From JAJDFU01 sp964641965 (GTDB taxonomy: Bacteria; Bacteroidota; Bacteroidia; Chitinophagales; Saprospiraceae): DNA of 64,000 nt. The number at the start of each line of letters is the position of its first letter. The first letter of the stretch is position 1. Of this stretch, positions 56,036 to 64,000 are shown piece by piece. The DNA is taken from positions 1 through 64,000 of the forward strand of contig CAZXLD010000025.1 in NCBI GenBank assembly GCA_964641965.1, in the 5' to 3' direction. The notes under the pieces were generated by a model. It made no database searches. It was given only the letters and a program-made list of their open reading frames with translations, and was not told where the DNA came from. The position numbers and the translations under genes were made by a program.

Positions 56036-57538
56036 TCAAGCCATCACATAACCGGTCAGATAATCCGCCAACGAACGGTCATTCGCCAAGCGGGGTACTT
56101 TGTTCTGTCCGCCGAGCTTGCCTTGGCTTTTCATGTAGCGCCTGAAAGCATCTCGCTGAAGCCTCCGCACTTTCAAAGGTTGCAAAATCTTGCCTTCGAT
56201 CAGATCACGATAGTAAATATTTTGATGTACCATCTCCTGGTCTAACTTCCTGGCAAAGGATTCCAGATCTTTGGGCGAGGTACCAAACTCGACAAACCAT
56301 TCGTGGAAGGGTGTGCCTCCGTCAGGTGGATTCACTTGGGGGGCAACCGTAAATTCGACGATCTGGACCTCCTCCTGTCCAGCTATTTTGAGCATAGCTT
56401 CCTCTACCTCCTTCCCGATTACGTGCTCCCCAAACGCAGAAATAAAGTGCTTGATACGGCCGGTTACGCGCAATCGGGGCGGATTCAGTGACAGAAATTC
56501 CACCGTATCCCCAATATTATACCCCCAAAGTCCGGCATTGCTATTGATAAGCACCGCATAGTTGACCCCTGTCTCTATTTCGCTCAAGGATAATCGAGTG
56601 GGATGGGCATTGAAAATTTCACCTGCTGGAACAAATTCAAAAAAGATCCCCGACCTGGCATTTAGCAACAACCCCTCACTTTCAGGTTGGTCTTGAAAGG
56701 CAATAAATCCTTCCGAAGCAGGGTAGGTCTCCACACTGTCGATCCGTTCTCCGACCAAAGCCTCCAGCTTGGCACGATAGGGCTCATAATTGACTCCCCC
56801 GTAAACGAACATGCTAAAATTGGGAAACAATTCTTTTACCGTTGACTTACCCGAGCGCTCCAATAACCGCTCATAATACATTTGCACCCAGGGCGGTATA
56901 CCACTGATCAAACGCATATCCTGATGAAGCGTTTCTCCCACTATGGCATCCAGCTTTTCTTCCCACTCCTCCATGCAATTCGTAGTATAGCTAGGCATCT
57001 GACTCGTGCGCAGCCAGGCCGGTACCTGATGATTGACAATACCCGAAAGCCGTCCAGTGGGTATCCCACCAATGTCTTCCATCTCTGGACTACCCGAAAG
57101 AAAAATCATTTTTCCATCCAGCCAAGACCCTCGCCCCGACCTTCCATAAAAGTTAAACAAGGCATTTCGGGCCGTCCCAAAATGGTTGGGCAGGCTGTCT
57201 TTAGTCAGCGGAATATATTTCACCCCGGAAGTGGTGCCCGAGGTTTTAGCAAAATAAGCAGGCCGACCTTTCCACAGGATATCCTTCTGGCCTGCTTTTA
57301 TTTGCTCAATATAGGATCGAAGCCCCTCATAATCCCGAATAGGTACTTGGGCTCTGAAGTCTTCGTAAGGAGTTTCTTTTGTTAGGCCATGATCCTTGCC
57401 GAACACAGTTGGCTCTACCCCCCGAAGCAGATCTCGATAAACTTGTTGCTGCGCGGTAGCGGCTTGCCAAGCCCAACTTTCGATGGATCGCGCTATCCAA
57501 CGCGAGACCGGCTTCAGTAATGCAGACTTCCAGGCCAT
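56036..57538 (-). CDS. GH3 family acyl-adenylate-type enzyme
   Basis: A 500-residue member of the GH3 superfamily (PF03321), known from plant auxin/jasmonate-amido synthetases. Seen are the ATP-binding P-loop-like YFAKTSGTTSGVKYIPLT at about 93-110, YPASEGFIAFQD near 270, GYNIGDTVEFLS, and the C-terminal GRIKHFISAFGEHVIGKEVE hinge. The fold activates a carboxylic acid with ATP and joins it to an amine or other nucleophile. Bacterial substrates are largely unknown. It lies 63 bp after the LolA gene on the same strand. Confidence 0.9.
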   Translation of the reverse strand: MAWKSALLKPVSRWIARSIESWAWQAATAQQQVYRDLLRGVEPTVFGKDHGLTKETPYEDFRAQVPIRDYEGLRSYIEQIKAGQKDILWKGRPAYFAKTSGTTSGVKYIPLTKDSLPNHFGTARNALFNFYGRSGRGSWLDGKMIFLSGSPEMEDIGGIPTGRLSGIVNHQVPAWLRTSQMPSYTTNCMEEWEEKLDAIVGETLHQDMRLISGIPPWVQMYYERLLERSGKSTVKELFPNFSMFVYGGVNYEPYRAKLEALVGERIDSVETYPASEGFIAFQDQPESEGLLLNARSGIFFEFVPAGEIFNAHPTRLSLSEIETGVNYAVLINSNAGLWGYNIGDTVEFLSLNPPRLRVTGRIKHFISAFGEHVIGKEVEEAMLKIAGQEEVQIVEFTVAPQVNPPDGGTPFHEWFVEFGTSPKDLESFARKLDQEMVHQNIYYRDLIEGKILQPLKVRRLQRDAFRRYMKSQGKLGGQNKVPRLANDRSLADYLTGYVMA

Positions 57539-57601
57539 TCCCCTTGTGCAATTGATTAATGGAGCAAGATAGCTATTGTTCGGTCCTGGTTTGCCGGAAA
57601 C

Positions 57602-58294
57602 CTATTGACGAAGGTCCTCTACATAATAGCCCGGATAATCTTCTTTGGAAAAAGTAAAAAAACTAGCCCCCAGATCGTTTCCAGGGCTAAAATCTTTAAA
57701 TCGAACCGAATAACGTGCCCCATCCCGGCCAAAGGAAATGATCTGAATAGGCTGTTTCTCCTTTTTGTCGATTTCAAGCCGCAGCTTAAAAAATTCTGTG
57801 TCCTCCTGGATAGGTTTGAATTCGATTTGTTGAATGATCTGATTTCCCTGAGCCAATTCGTTGACCAAGGCGTAGACAAAATCTCCACTTTTATAAAAAG
57901 AAAATAGGGATTGTGGAGAAAGGACGCTCATTTCTTCTTCTTCGGGCATGTCATTGATCTGCACCTCTTTATTACTGTGCAAAATGACGTAAAGAGCTTC
58001 TCCATTCGACACCATGGTTTGCGTTCCCAAGTCCAGCTTGTATTGATTCCCCTGTCGGATTAATTTACCTTGTTGAATTTCTTCAGTGGCCTCCGGGTTT
58101 TGAATGCCCAGTTCAAAATCTACGGCCAAGGAAGTATAACTGTTGTATTTCTTACTTAAAGCGTCTAAAATCCGAGTCGCCTCGGGATCCGAATCTGCCG
58201 GATTGGTTAGGTTTTGTGCACCTGCCCGATTACCAATCAAAAAGCAAGCCATTAGCAAGAAAAATGATGGAAGAAATACGCCCGGACTTTTCAT
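57602..58294 (-). CDS. LolA-type outer-membrane lipoprotein carrier
   Basis: A 230-residue periplasmic protein with signal peptide (about 1-26, ending GAQN). The mature part follows the LolA fold: LDALSKKYNSYTSLAVDFEL at the start, GKLIRQGNQYKLDLGTQTMVSNGEALYV in the middle, and RLEIDKKEKQPIQIISFGRDGARY near the end. LolA ferries lipoproteins from the inner to the outer membrane; in Bacteroidota several LolA-like paralogues exist, some linked to glycolipids or flexirubin. The role here is therefore the general carrier fold only. Confidence 0.87.
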   Translation of the reverse strand: MKSPGVFLPSFFLLMACFLIGNRAGAQNLTNPADSDPEATRILDALSKKYNSYTSLAVDFELGIQNPEATEEIQQGKLIRQGNQYKLDLGTQTMVSNGEALYVILHSNKEVQINDMPEEEEMSVLSPQSLFSFYKSGDFVYALVNELAQGNQIIQQIEFKPIQEDTEFFKLRLEIDKKEKQPIQIISFGRDGARYSVRFKDFSPGNDLGASFFTFSKEDYPGYYVEDLRQ

Positions 58295-58551
58295 AGGTCA
58301 TTGGATTATTGGTCAATTAAAGTAAAGAAACGCCGTAGACCTCCTATGGTTGGTTTAAAGAATTCTTAAATCTAAGTCGATAGGCTGAATTTACTTGAGC
58401 AGGCATGGATCAATGGATCCGTATGGATTTACCGATGCCTGTATATCGTAGGAGGTTAATGGGTGGTAAGAAGCTCACTATAAATAACTAAAAGAATGAA
58501 ATCTCATGCTTTAAGTTCTTACCTTCCAATTGTATACCAACCCTGTGAAAA

Positions 58552-59604
58552 ATGCGCTCAGTTAGTTACCTATATCCCCTGTTAGTATTTCTTATCCCCC
58601 TCACCGTCCTTTCTCAGGATACTTCCAGGAGTTCCCAAAAGCAAAGCATCTTTGACTTGCTCTACGTAAACGCAAATAGTCAACCCAAAATAATGATCGT
58701 GACCGATCTGGACACTTTGCTGTCGAAGGAGGTACAAGAGTTACCGGCCCAAATCCAATTTCAAACCGCAGATGGCACCAAGGAGAAATGGGACCTGAAA
58801 CTGGAAGTACGTGGTCGTTTTCGGAGACGCGAATGCGACGTACCGCCACTTAAACTCAACTTTGTAAAATCTGAACTCAAAGAGCGTGGGCTATATAAAT
58901 ACGATGACATTAAGCTGGTAACGCATTGTTTGGATGCCGAAGAAGCCAAGGAAAATATAATCAAAGAATGGTTGGTCTATCAAATGTATGAACACCTGAC
59001 TGAAGCATCCTTCCGGACTCAATTAATAAACATTGTTTATAAAGATGACAATTCGAGCCTGCTCATTTCCAACATCGGTATTCTGATCGAAAGTATTGAG
59101 CAAGTCGGCAAAAGAATGGACCTCAAAGAATGTGACGGCTGCATGGGACTTACAGCAGAAAACTATCAAACTGAAGCACTGTTGCGCATGGCTGTTTTTC
59201 AGTACATGATCGGTAATACGGATTGGTCTGGTCATCTGGCCCGAAACATGAAAACCCTCGGTAAAAAAGGGGAAACCGTAAATCTCCTGCCCATTCCTTA
59301 TGATTTTGATTTTTCTGCGCTGGTAGCCCCCTCTTATGCAATTCCTACGAAGGAAGAACAAACTGCCTTGGGAGACCGGGTTTACCTTGGGGCTCCCCTG
59401 GAACCTCAACAATGCGAAGCCGTTTTAAATCAGTTTTCTGAAAACCGGGACCGTTTTTTCCAACTCATTAATTCCTGTGAAGCGCTTTCCAAGAATGCAA
59501 AAAAGGATATGATCAAGTACCTGGAAAGCTTCTACAAGGAATTGGACAAAGGAAAACTATCCAAGACCATAGCCGAAGCCCAGCCATTAGAAACCAGGTA
59601 TTAA
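58552..59604 (+). CDS. Exported protein with CotH-kinase-like motifs, paralogue 1
   Basis: A 350-residue exported protein (signal peptide about 1-21). It is paralogous to the next gene. Shared motifs in order are VRGRFRRRECDVPPLKLNF (86-104), KLVTHC (121-126), FQYMIGNTDWS (216-226) with R231-N232, and PYDFDF (249-254) followed by LVAPSYA. The N-x-D-W/N pair and the PYDFDF acid resemble the catalytic Asp/Asn and metal-binding Asp of CotH-type atypical protein kinases, so a secreted kinase-fold is proposed. Activity is inferred. Gap to the paralogue is 156 bp. Confidence 0.68.
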   Translation: MRSVSYLYPLLVFLIPLTVLSQDTSRSSQKQSIFDLLYVNANSQPKIMIVTDLDTLLSKEVQELPAQIQFQTADGTKEKWDLKLEVRGRFRRRECDVPPLKLNFVKSELKERGLYKYDDIKLVTHCLDAEEAKENIIKEWLVYQMYEHLTEASFRTQLINIVYKDDNSSLLISNIGILIESIEQVGKRMDLKECDGCMGLTAENYQTEALLRMAVFQYMIGNTDWSGHLARNMKTLGKKGETVNLLPIPYDFDFSALVAPSYAIPTKEEQTALGDRVYLGAPLEPQQCEAVLNQFSENRDRFFQLINSCEALSKNAKKDMIKYLESFYKELDKGKLSKTIAEAQPLETRY

Positions 59605-59760
59605 AATTGGTTTAGGCTGGATTGCCTCTGCCATCAGGTGTTAAGAATAAATTAAAAAGTCCTCTTTTTAGGGGGATTCGACGAATGGCGGTATCCAAAG
59701 GATAGACGACTGCAACTGTTTTCAGATTTGCACTGTCCTTACTAATAAATCGCCCTACTA

Positions 59761-60753
59761 ATGAAAAATGCTAGCTTATTCCTGGGTCATATTGGCCTTC
59801 TTCTTTTCTGTTCGCTCTCCACCCTTTCCGCAACTTTCTCCAACAGCCTCTTCGACCAGTTAGTCCGGGAAGATGAAGTCCTGGAAGTTACTCTAACCAC
59901 AGATATCGAACAATTCCTACTCAATAAGAATACCAAGACTTGGCAATTGGCCGAAATGCAATACCTGAACTCCAACGGGGAAAAGCAAAAATGGGTAATC
60001 GAAATTCGCCCCAGAGGAAATTATCGCAGAAGAGTTTGTGACTTCCCTCCTATCAAACTGAAGTTTCCCAAAAAGAAAATGAAGGAAATGGGGCTTGGCA
60101 AGCACAATGACCTCAAGCTGGTCAGCCATTGCCTGGCCGAAGAAGCAGATGACCAATTAGTAATGAAGGAATACTTGGTCTACAAGATGTTCGAAAGATT
60201 AAGTCCTCAAAAATTTAGGGTCCAGCTGGTGAAAATCCATTTTATTGATGCCGCTAATCTGGATCGCTATGATGTGCGCTATGGTATTTTGATCGAGGAT
60301 GAAGACGAGATGGCAGAACGGTATGAAGGTATCGTATGTGACGATTGTTATGGCATGGAAGATATGGCTTTTGATCCCCACAATCAGACCACTATCCAAT
60401 TGTTTCAATATATGATCGGGAACCATGACTGGTCATTGCGTTTAAATCGAAATGTGAAAATCCTAAATCTGGAAACCGGCAGAAAAAACTTGGCGGTTCC
60501 CTATGATTTCGATTTTGCACAATTGGTCAATGCCCCTTATGCCGTGCAAGAGCCCGTATATCTGCCTGAACAAAACCCTGTGTTCCCTGAAGTTGGCCAG
60601 CAATTCCTCGACAAAAAGGAAGAAATTACCCTCCTTGTGGATGAAGTCCCTCTTTTGACCGACAAAAACAAAAAGATAATCCAGAAACACCTCAAGGATT
60701 TCTATGCTTCACTGAAGAAATCACTGGCTTCTGCAAATACGCAAGGGAGGTAG
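59761..60753 (+). CDS. Exported protein with CotH-kinase-like motifs, paralogue 2
   Basis: A 330-residue exported protein (signal peptide about 1-24). It repeats every key motif of the preceding protein: RPRGNYRRRVCDFPPIKLKF region at 83-102, LKLVSHC (118-124), FQYMIGNHDWS (215-225) with R230-N231, and PYDFDF (247-252) then LVNAPYA. The two differ widely elsewhere, so the duplication is old. Predicted kinase-like fold acting outside the cytoplasm; the target is unknown. The conserved Cys pair CDDC at 193-196 matches CDGC in paralogue 1 and may bind metal or form a disulfide. Confidence 0.68.
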   Translation: MKNASLFLGHIGLLLFCSLSTLSATFSNSLFDQLVREDEVLEVTLTTDIEQFLLNKNTKTWQLAEMQYLNSNGEKQKWVIEIRPRGNYRRRVCDFPPIKLKFPKKKMKEMGLGKHNDLKLVSHCLAEEADDQLVMKEYLVYKMFERLSPQKFRVQLVKIHFIDAANLDRYDVRYGILIEDEDEMAERYEGIVCDDCYGMEDMAFDPHNQTTIQLFQYMIGNHDWSLRLNRNVKILNLETGRKNLAVPYDFDFAQLVNAPYAVQEPVYLPEQNPVFPEVGQQFLDKKEEITLLVDEVPLLTDKNKKIIQKHLKDFYASLKKSLASANTQGR

Positions 60754-60797
60754 TGCCAACGGGTTTGAACGAGTTCTGCTGGTATAAAGCATTGGGC

Positions 60798-61175
60798 TCA
60801 TTCAAAATAAGCCTCTCTGATTTCCTCTATGTAGTCTAACCTGGACAGGCGGCTCAATACTTGGGCATACTCTGGTTGGTGGGTATGACCAAGACATAAG
60901 ATTTGACCTTGGGTACAACCAATTCGTCCTGGCGATCGTAAAAATTGAGCGGTTTCGTCTATGTTGGCCACTTCGCGCACTTTTTCTGAAGGAATACAAA
61001 ATTCGTAGGACAAAGCTCTTTTCCCGTCGGAAGGGCCTAGCAAACCTTCTGCATCCAGATGATCCAGCGAAAAAGAAATCTTATTGGGAAATTGGGGTAC
61101 ATGTCTGGGCTCATAGGTACAACCCAAAACAATAAAAAGGACCATTAGCCCTGTTATGTAGAGCCATGAAGACAT
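60798..61175 (-). CDS. Small hypothetical lipoprotein
   Basis: From ATG 61175 (MSSWLYITGLMVLFIVLGC) this is a 125-residue lipoprotein with the lipidated Cys at residue 19. An ATG at 61217 would add 14 residues and displace the signal. The mature part has a few Cys (FCIPSEK, GCTQGQILCLGH) and no family I recognise. Convergent with the second CotH-like paralogue. No function proposed. Confidence 0.65.
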   Translation of the reverse strand: MSSWLYITGLMVLFIVLGCTYEPRHVPQFPNKISFSLDHLDAEGLLGPSDGKRALSYEFCIPSEKVREVANIDETAQFLRSPGRIGCTQGQILCLGHTHQPEYAQVLSRLSRLDYIEEIREAYFE

Positions 61176-61324
61176 GGGATTAATTGTTCCGTCTTTTCTT
61201 ACAATAAGCTTTCGCAAAGGTACGATATCGCAAGGCTAATCCCGATATTTATAGACCTTTAAAAGCATAGTGCCTGAAGTGAAAACAGGCCTGAAAACAA
61301 GCCTATTTGAAATGTCTATCTGGT

Positions 61325-62056
61325 ATGGCCAAAGACCTGTTCTCCACACAAGCAAATTGGTACGCTGCTTTTCGGCCCCACTATCCCCCCGAACTATACC
61401 CTATTTTGTTTAACCAAACACAGGCCTTTGATATTGCCTGGGACGTTGGAACCGGAAATGGACAAGTAGCTAAAGAATTGAGCACCCGATTCGCTCAGGT
61501 TTTCGCTTCAGATGTGAGTGAGGCTCAACTGGCTCAGGCCCCAGTCCTGGAAGGTGTCCGGTACCTGATCGCTCCAGCTGAAAAGACACCGATTCCAGAC
61601 CATATGGTTCAGGTAACTACTGTTGCACAAGCCATCCATTGGTTTGACTTTCCTCTCTTTGCCAAAGAAGTCAAACGGGTTTCCGCCCCAAATGCAATCC
61701 TCGCTGTCTGGGGATATGCTTTTCCGGAACTGAGCCATAAACTTGATCTCGTCTTCCAATCCTTTTATAATTCCCTGCCTTGGGATAGCAGGCGCGAATG
61801 GGTAAATCAGCACTACCGCTCCTTACCCCTACCCTTTACTCTTGAACAGGAGCACAACTTTACGATGGCGTTTCGCTGGCCGGTCCACTCCCTTTTCGGT
61901 TATATTAACAGCTGGTCTGCTTTTCAAGCGCTTAGTCCAGCCCAACAAGAACAACAACTGAAACCCATTCGAGAACAAGTAAACAGTCTTTCCAAAGATG
62001 TACTATTGGAGGTTCGGTTTCCTTTATTTTATAAACAGTATCGGGTAAAAGGCTAA
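61325..62056 (+). CDS. Class I SAM-dependent methyltransferase
   Basis: A 243-residue cytosolic methyltransferase from ATG 61325 (MAKDLFSTQANWYAAFRPHYP); an ATG at 61307 adds six residues. The N-terminus matches the family with the YAxxRPxYP motif. SAM-binding motif I is AWDVGTGNGQVAKEL, motif II VFASDVSEAQL, and motif IV VAQAIHWFDF with a conserved HWF. Relatives include plant/fungal trans-aconitate-like and uncharacterised ubiE-type enzymes. Substrate unknown; 78 bp upstream of the Old Yellow Enzyme gene, possibly co-transcribed. Confidence 0.9.
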   Translation: MAKDLFSTQANWYAAFRPHYPPELYPILFNQTQAFDIAWDVGTGNGQVAKELSTRFAQVFASDVSEAQLAQAPVLEGVRYLIAPAEKTPIPDHMVQVTTVAQAIHWFDFPLFAKEVKRVSAPNAILAVWGYAFPELSHKLDLVFQSFYNSLPWDSRREWVNQHYRSLPLPFTLEQEHNFTMAFRWPVHSLFGYINSWSAFQALSPAQQEQQLKPIREQVNSLSKDVLLEVRFPLFYKQYRVKG

Positions 62057-62134
62057 GCATCCAATGCCATTTCAGTTCGAGCGTTCAACCTTATTTTGGA
62101 ACGCTTGTTCCAGAATAAAAACATCCAATATATC

Positions 62135-63229
62135 ATGTCTCAACAAGAATTGTTAGAACCCTTTCAATTAGGTGACCTCAAATTGCAAAACCGCATCGTA
62201 ATGGCCCCAATGACTCGGAACAGAGCTGGTCAGGGGAACGTGCAAGGCGCTATGAATGCAACCTACTACCGCCAGCGAAGCTCCGCCGGTCTTATAATAA
62301 CCGAAGCTACTCAAGTGGCTCCCCACGGACAGGGTTATCCATTTACCCCTGGTATCCACAATGCAGAGCAAGTGGAGGGATGGAAAAAAACAACACAGGC
62401 AGTCCACGAAGAGGGAGGCAAGATTTTTCTACAGCTCTGGCATGTAGGCCGAATTTCCCATCCGGATTTCCACCAAGGGGCCTCCCCTATCGCTCCTTCA
62501 GCCATCAAGCCCGAAGGACAGGTTTATACATTTGAAGGCTTAAAGGATTTTGAAGTTCCAAGGGCGATTGAAACGGATGAAATCCCAGGTCTGATTGAAG
62601 ATTTCCGAAAGGGTGCAGCTCTATCCAAAGAAGCTGGATTTGACGGCGTGGAAATTCACGGAGCGAATGGATATTTGATTGATCAGTTTCTCCAGGATAT
62701 ATCCAACCACCGGACAGATGCGTATGGCGGTTCCATTGAAAACCGAACTCGATTCCTGCTCGAAGTCGTCGAAGCAGTTCTTGAAGTATGGCCTGCCGAA
62801 CGGGTAGGAATCCGCCTATCTCCAAGCGGAGAATTCAATACTATGGGAGATGCTAACTCGAGAGAATTGTTCAACTATGTGATTGATAAGCTCAATGACT
62901 ATAACCTGACCTATATCCACCTGATCCGTGCAGGTGATGTCACCGGCAAACCCCATCTGGAAGGGGATGTTATTGGATACTATGGACCCAAAATTAAGAC
63001 CAATCTGATAACAAGTGCAGGCTACGACCGGGAAAGCGGGAATTCGGAATTGCAAAAGGGAATTGCCGACCTGGTAGCCTACGCGAGGTCGTTTTTAGCG
63101 AATCCCGATCTGCCAAAGCGGTTTGAGTTGGATGCCCCCCTCAATGAACCCAATCCGGACACCTTTTATGCAGGAGGGGAAAAGGGCTATATTGATTATC
63201 CAACCCTGGAAGAAATGGAAACGAATTAA
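62135..63229 (+). CDS. Old Yellow Enzyme family alkene reductase
   Basis: A 364-residue FMN enzyme (NemA/OYE class) that reduces activated C=C bonds with NAD(P)H. ATG 62135 (MSQQELLEPFQLG) is chosen over 62096 because the family starts just before this strand. Seen are RIVMAPMTRNRA, the substrate-binding pair in GVEIHGANGYLIDQFLQD, SNHRTDAYGGSIENRTRF, and the FMN-phosphate region YARSFLANPDLPKRF. Physiological substrate unknown; commonly detoxifies electrophiles. A terminator follows. Confidence 0.95.
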   Translation: MSQQELLEPFQLGDLKLQNRIVMAPMTRNRAGQGNVQGAMNATYYRQRSSAGLIITEATQVAPHGQGYPFTPGIHNAEQVEGWKKTTQAVHEEGGKIFLQLWHVGRISHPDFHQGASPIAPSAIKPEGQVYTFEGLKDFEVPRAIETDEIPGLIEDFRKGAALSKEAGFDGVEIHGANGYLIDQFLQDISNHRTDAYGGSIENRTRFLLEVVEAVLEVWPAERVGIRLSPSGEFNTMGDANSRELFNYVIDKLNDYNLTYIHLIRAGDVTGKPHLEGDVIGYYGPKIKTNLITSAGYDRESGNSELQKGIADLVAYARSFLANPDLPKRFELDAPLNEPNPDTFYAGGEKGYIDYPTLEEMETN

Positions 63230-63252
63230 AACTCCATAGTACAAACTTCAGC

Positions 63253-63289
63253 AAACCGTTGGTAGATAAATCTATCAACGGTTTTTTTT
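63253..63289 (+). terminator. Intrinsic terminator after the Old Yellow Enzyme gene
   Basis: AAACCGTTGGTAGA pairs with TCTATCAACGGTTT (one G:U pair) around a TAAA loop and runs into eight Ts. It lies 24 bp past the stop codon. Confidence 0.93.
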
Positions 63290-63508
63290 GTGCAGAGCAA
63301 CCGGATTTTCCCTCTAACCATCAATAAATAGGTGACTTTTACAGGTTTAAATAGGGGTACTGTGCTGATACTACCATCCTTCATACAATGGCATTTAACA
63401 CACAGAAGGTCATTTTTATCGAAAAAAAATAAGTTGAGATGCAACCAAAGCACAATTTTATTGAAATTAAGTGTGTAAATCACCATTGAAAGGACGAACA
63501 CCCGACCT

Positions 63509-64000
63509 ATGATCAAAATCCGAAACATTCGAAAAGCTTATACAACAGAATTTACCAAGCTGGAGGTACTGAAAGGGATTGACCTGGATATCGAAGATGG
63601 TGAGTTCGTGTCTATTATGGGGCCTTCCGGTTCCGGAAAGTCTACCTTGCTCAACATCTTGGGTATTTTGGATGAATACGACTCCGGGGAATACATCCTG
63701 GACGGCAAGCTGATCAAAGATATCAGTGAAACAGAAGCCGCCATTCTCCGCAATCAATTGATCGGTTTCGTTTTTCAATCATTCAATCTGCTCCCCTTCA
63801 AAACTGCTATTGAAAATGTGGCCTTGCCCCTGTATTACCAGAAAGTAGACCGTCAGGAAAGGCAGGCTAAGGCACTTGATTATCTGGAACAAGTAGGCCT
63901 AAAAGATTGGGCTACGCACTATCCAAATCAATTATCCGGAGGGCAACAACAACGTGTAGCCATAGCCAGGGCGTTGATTACTGCTCCAAAGGTCATACTG
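63509..64000 (+). CDS. ABC transporter ATP-binding protein, LolD/MacB type (cut by window edge)
   Basis: The frame starts MIKIRNIRKAY at 63509 and is still open at the right edge (164 codons in window). Walker A GPSGSGKS lies at 38-45, the Q loop at VFQSFNLLP near 90, and the signature LSGGQQQRVAIARAL near 145. The pattern (VLKGIDLDIEDGEFVSIMG, LLNILGILDEYDSGEY) is that of the LolD/MacB/FtsE type, which powers lipoprotein release or efflux with FtsX-like permeases. The permease should lie just outside the window. Confidence 0.92.
   Translation, partial: MIKIRNIRKAYTTEFTKLEVLKGIDLDIEDGEFVSIMGPSGSGKSTLLNILGILDEYDSGEYILDGKLIKDISETEAAILRNQLIGFVFQSFNLLPFKTAIENVALPLYYQKVDRQERQAKALDYLEQVGLKDWATHYPNQLSGGQQQRVAIARALITAPKVIL

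Overview
The window reads as chromosomal DNA of a Bacteroidota bacterium, most likely from the Saprospiria (Saprospiraceae/Lewinellaceae type); the family-level placement is inference. Supporting signs are type A and type B type-IX-secretion (T9SS) C-terminal sorting domains, an SprB-type repeat, an HU-CCDC81/SPOR cell-division-type protein, the small ribosomal protein THX, a carboxypeptidase-regulatory-domain TonB receptor, a single-subunit cytochrome b (SdhC) operon, and an EAD/MoxR conflict-type locus. Shine-Dalgarno sites are generally absent. No tRNA, rRNA, CRISPR array, prophage or insertion sequence was recognised.

Left end (1-5240, minus strand): a tight four-gene unit. In transcription order it encodes an EAD11-like adaptor, a protein with the same coiled 15-residue module followed by an iSTAND-like domain, a MoxR AAA+ ATPase, and a large membrane protein with a CoxE-type helical N-terminus and a degenerate vWA domain that runs off the left edge. 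This matches the MoxR-vWA conflict systems predicted from comparative genomics and is the best candidate for an unusual biological system here. 5350-9929 is housekeeping: metK, a fumarylacetoacetase-family hydrolase, trpS, a RidA protein, and yceD-rpmF.

10179-25196 holds a secreted type-B T9SS adhesin with an SprB repeat; a T9SS-targeted PhoX-like phosphatase followed by a di-heme peroxidase; the HU/SPOR protein; a heme-c FG-GAP lipoprotein; hemL overlapping a two-component system; a methyltransferase; and an RpiB-like isomerase. 25432-40372 is a minus-strand secretion locus: TonB receptor, T9SS-sorted beta-lactamase-fold protein, beta-helix surface protein, and a 2780-residue multidomain T9SS protein. 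The last fuses a YVTN propeller, two beta-lactamase-fold domains, three DUF4397 units and a 5'-nucleotidase. The three beta-lactamase-fold domains all lack the Ser-x-x-Lys dyad, and the giant gene contains a perfect 720-bp tandem duplication. Together with PhoX this suggests organic-phosphate or nucleotide scavenging at the cell surface (inference).

40595-47044 carries an EI24 membrane protein, a glutaminase with the full animal GLS/GLS2 layout, and sdhCAB. 47218-64000 carries an unknown protein, RNase R, a 750-bp intergenic region with a degenerate palindromic element, an ECF sigma factor with a likely anti-sigma partner, a TonB_C/TPR protein, glgA-glgC, the 40-residue THX gene, a GH3-family protein, LolA, two tandem paralogues with CotH-kinase-like motifs, a lipoprotein, a methyltransferase, an Old Yellow Enzyme and the start of a LolD/MacB-type ABC ATPase cut by the right edge.
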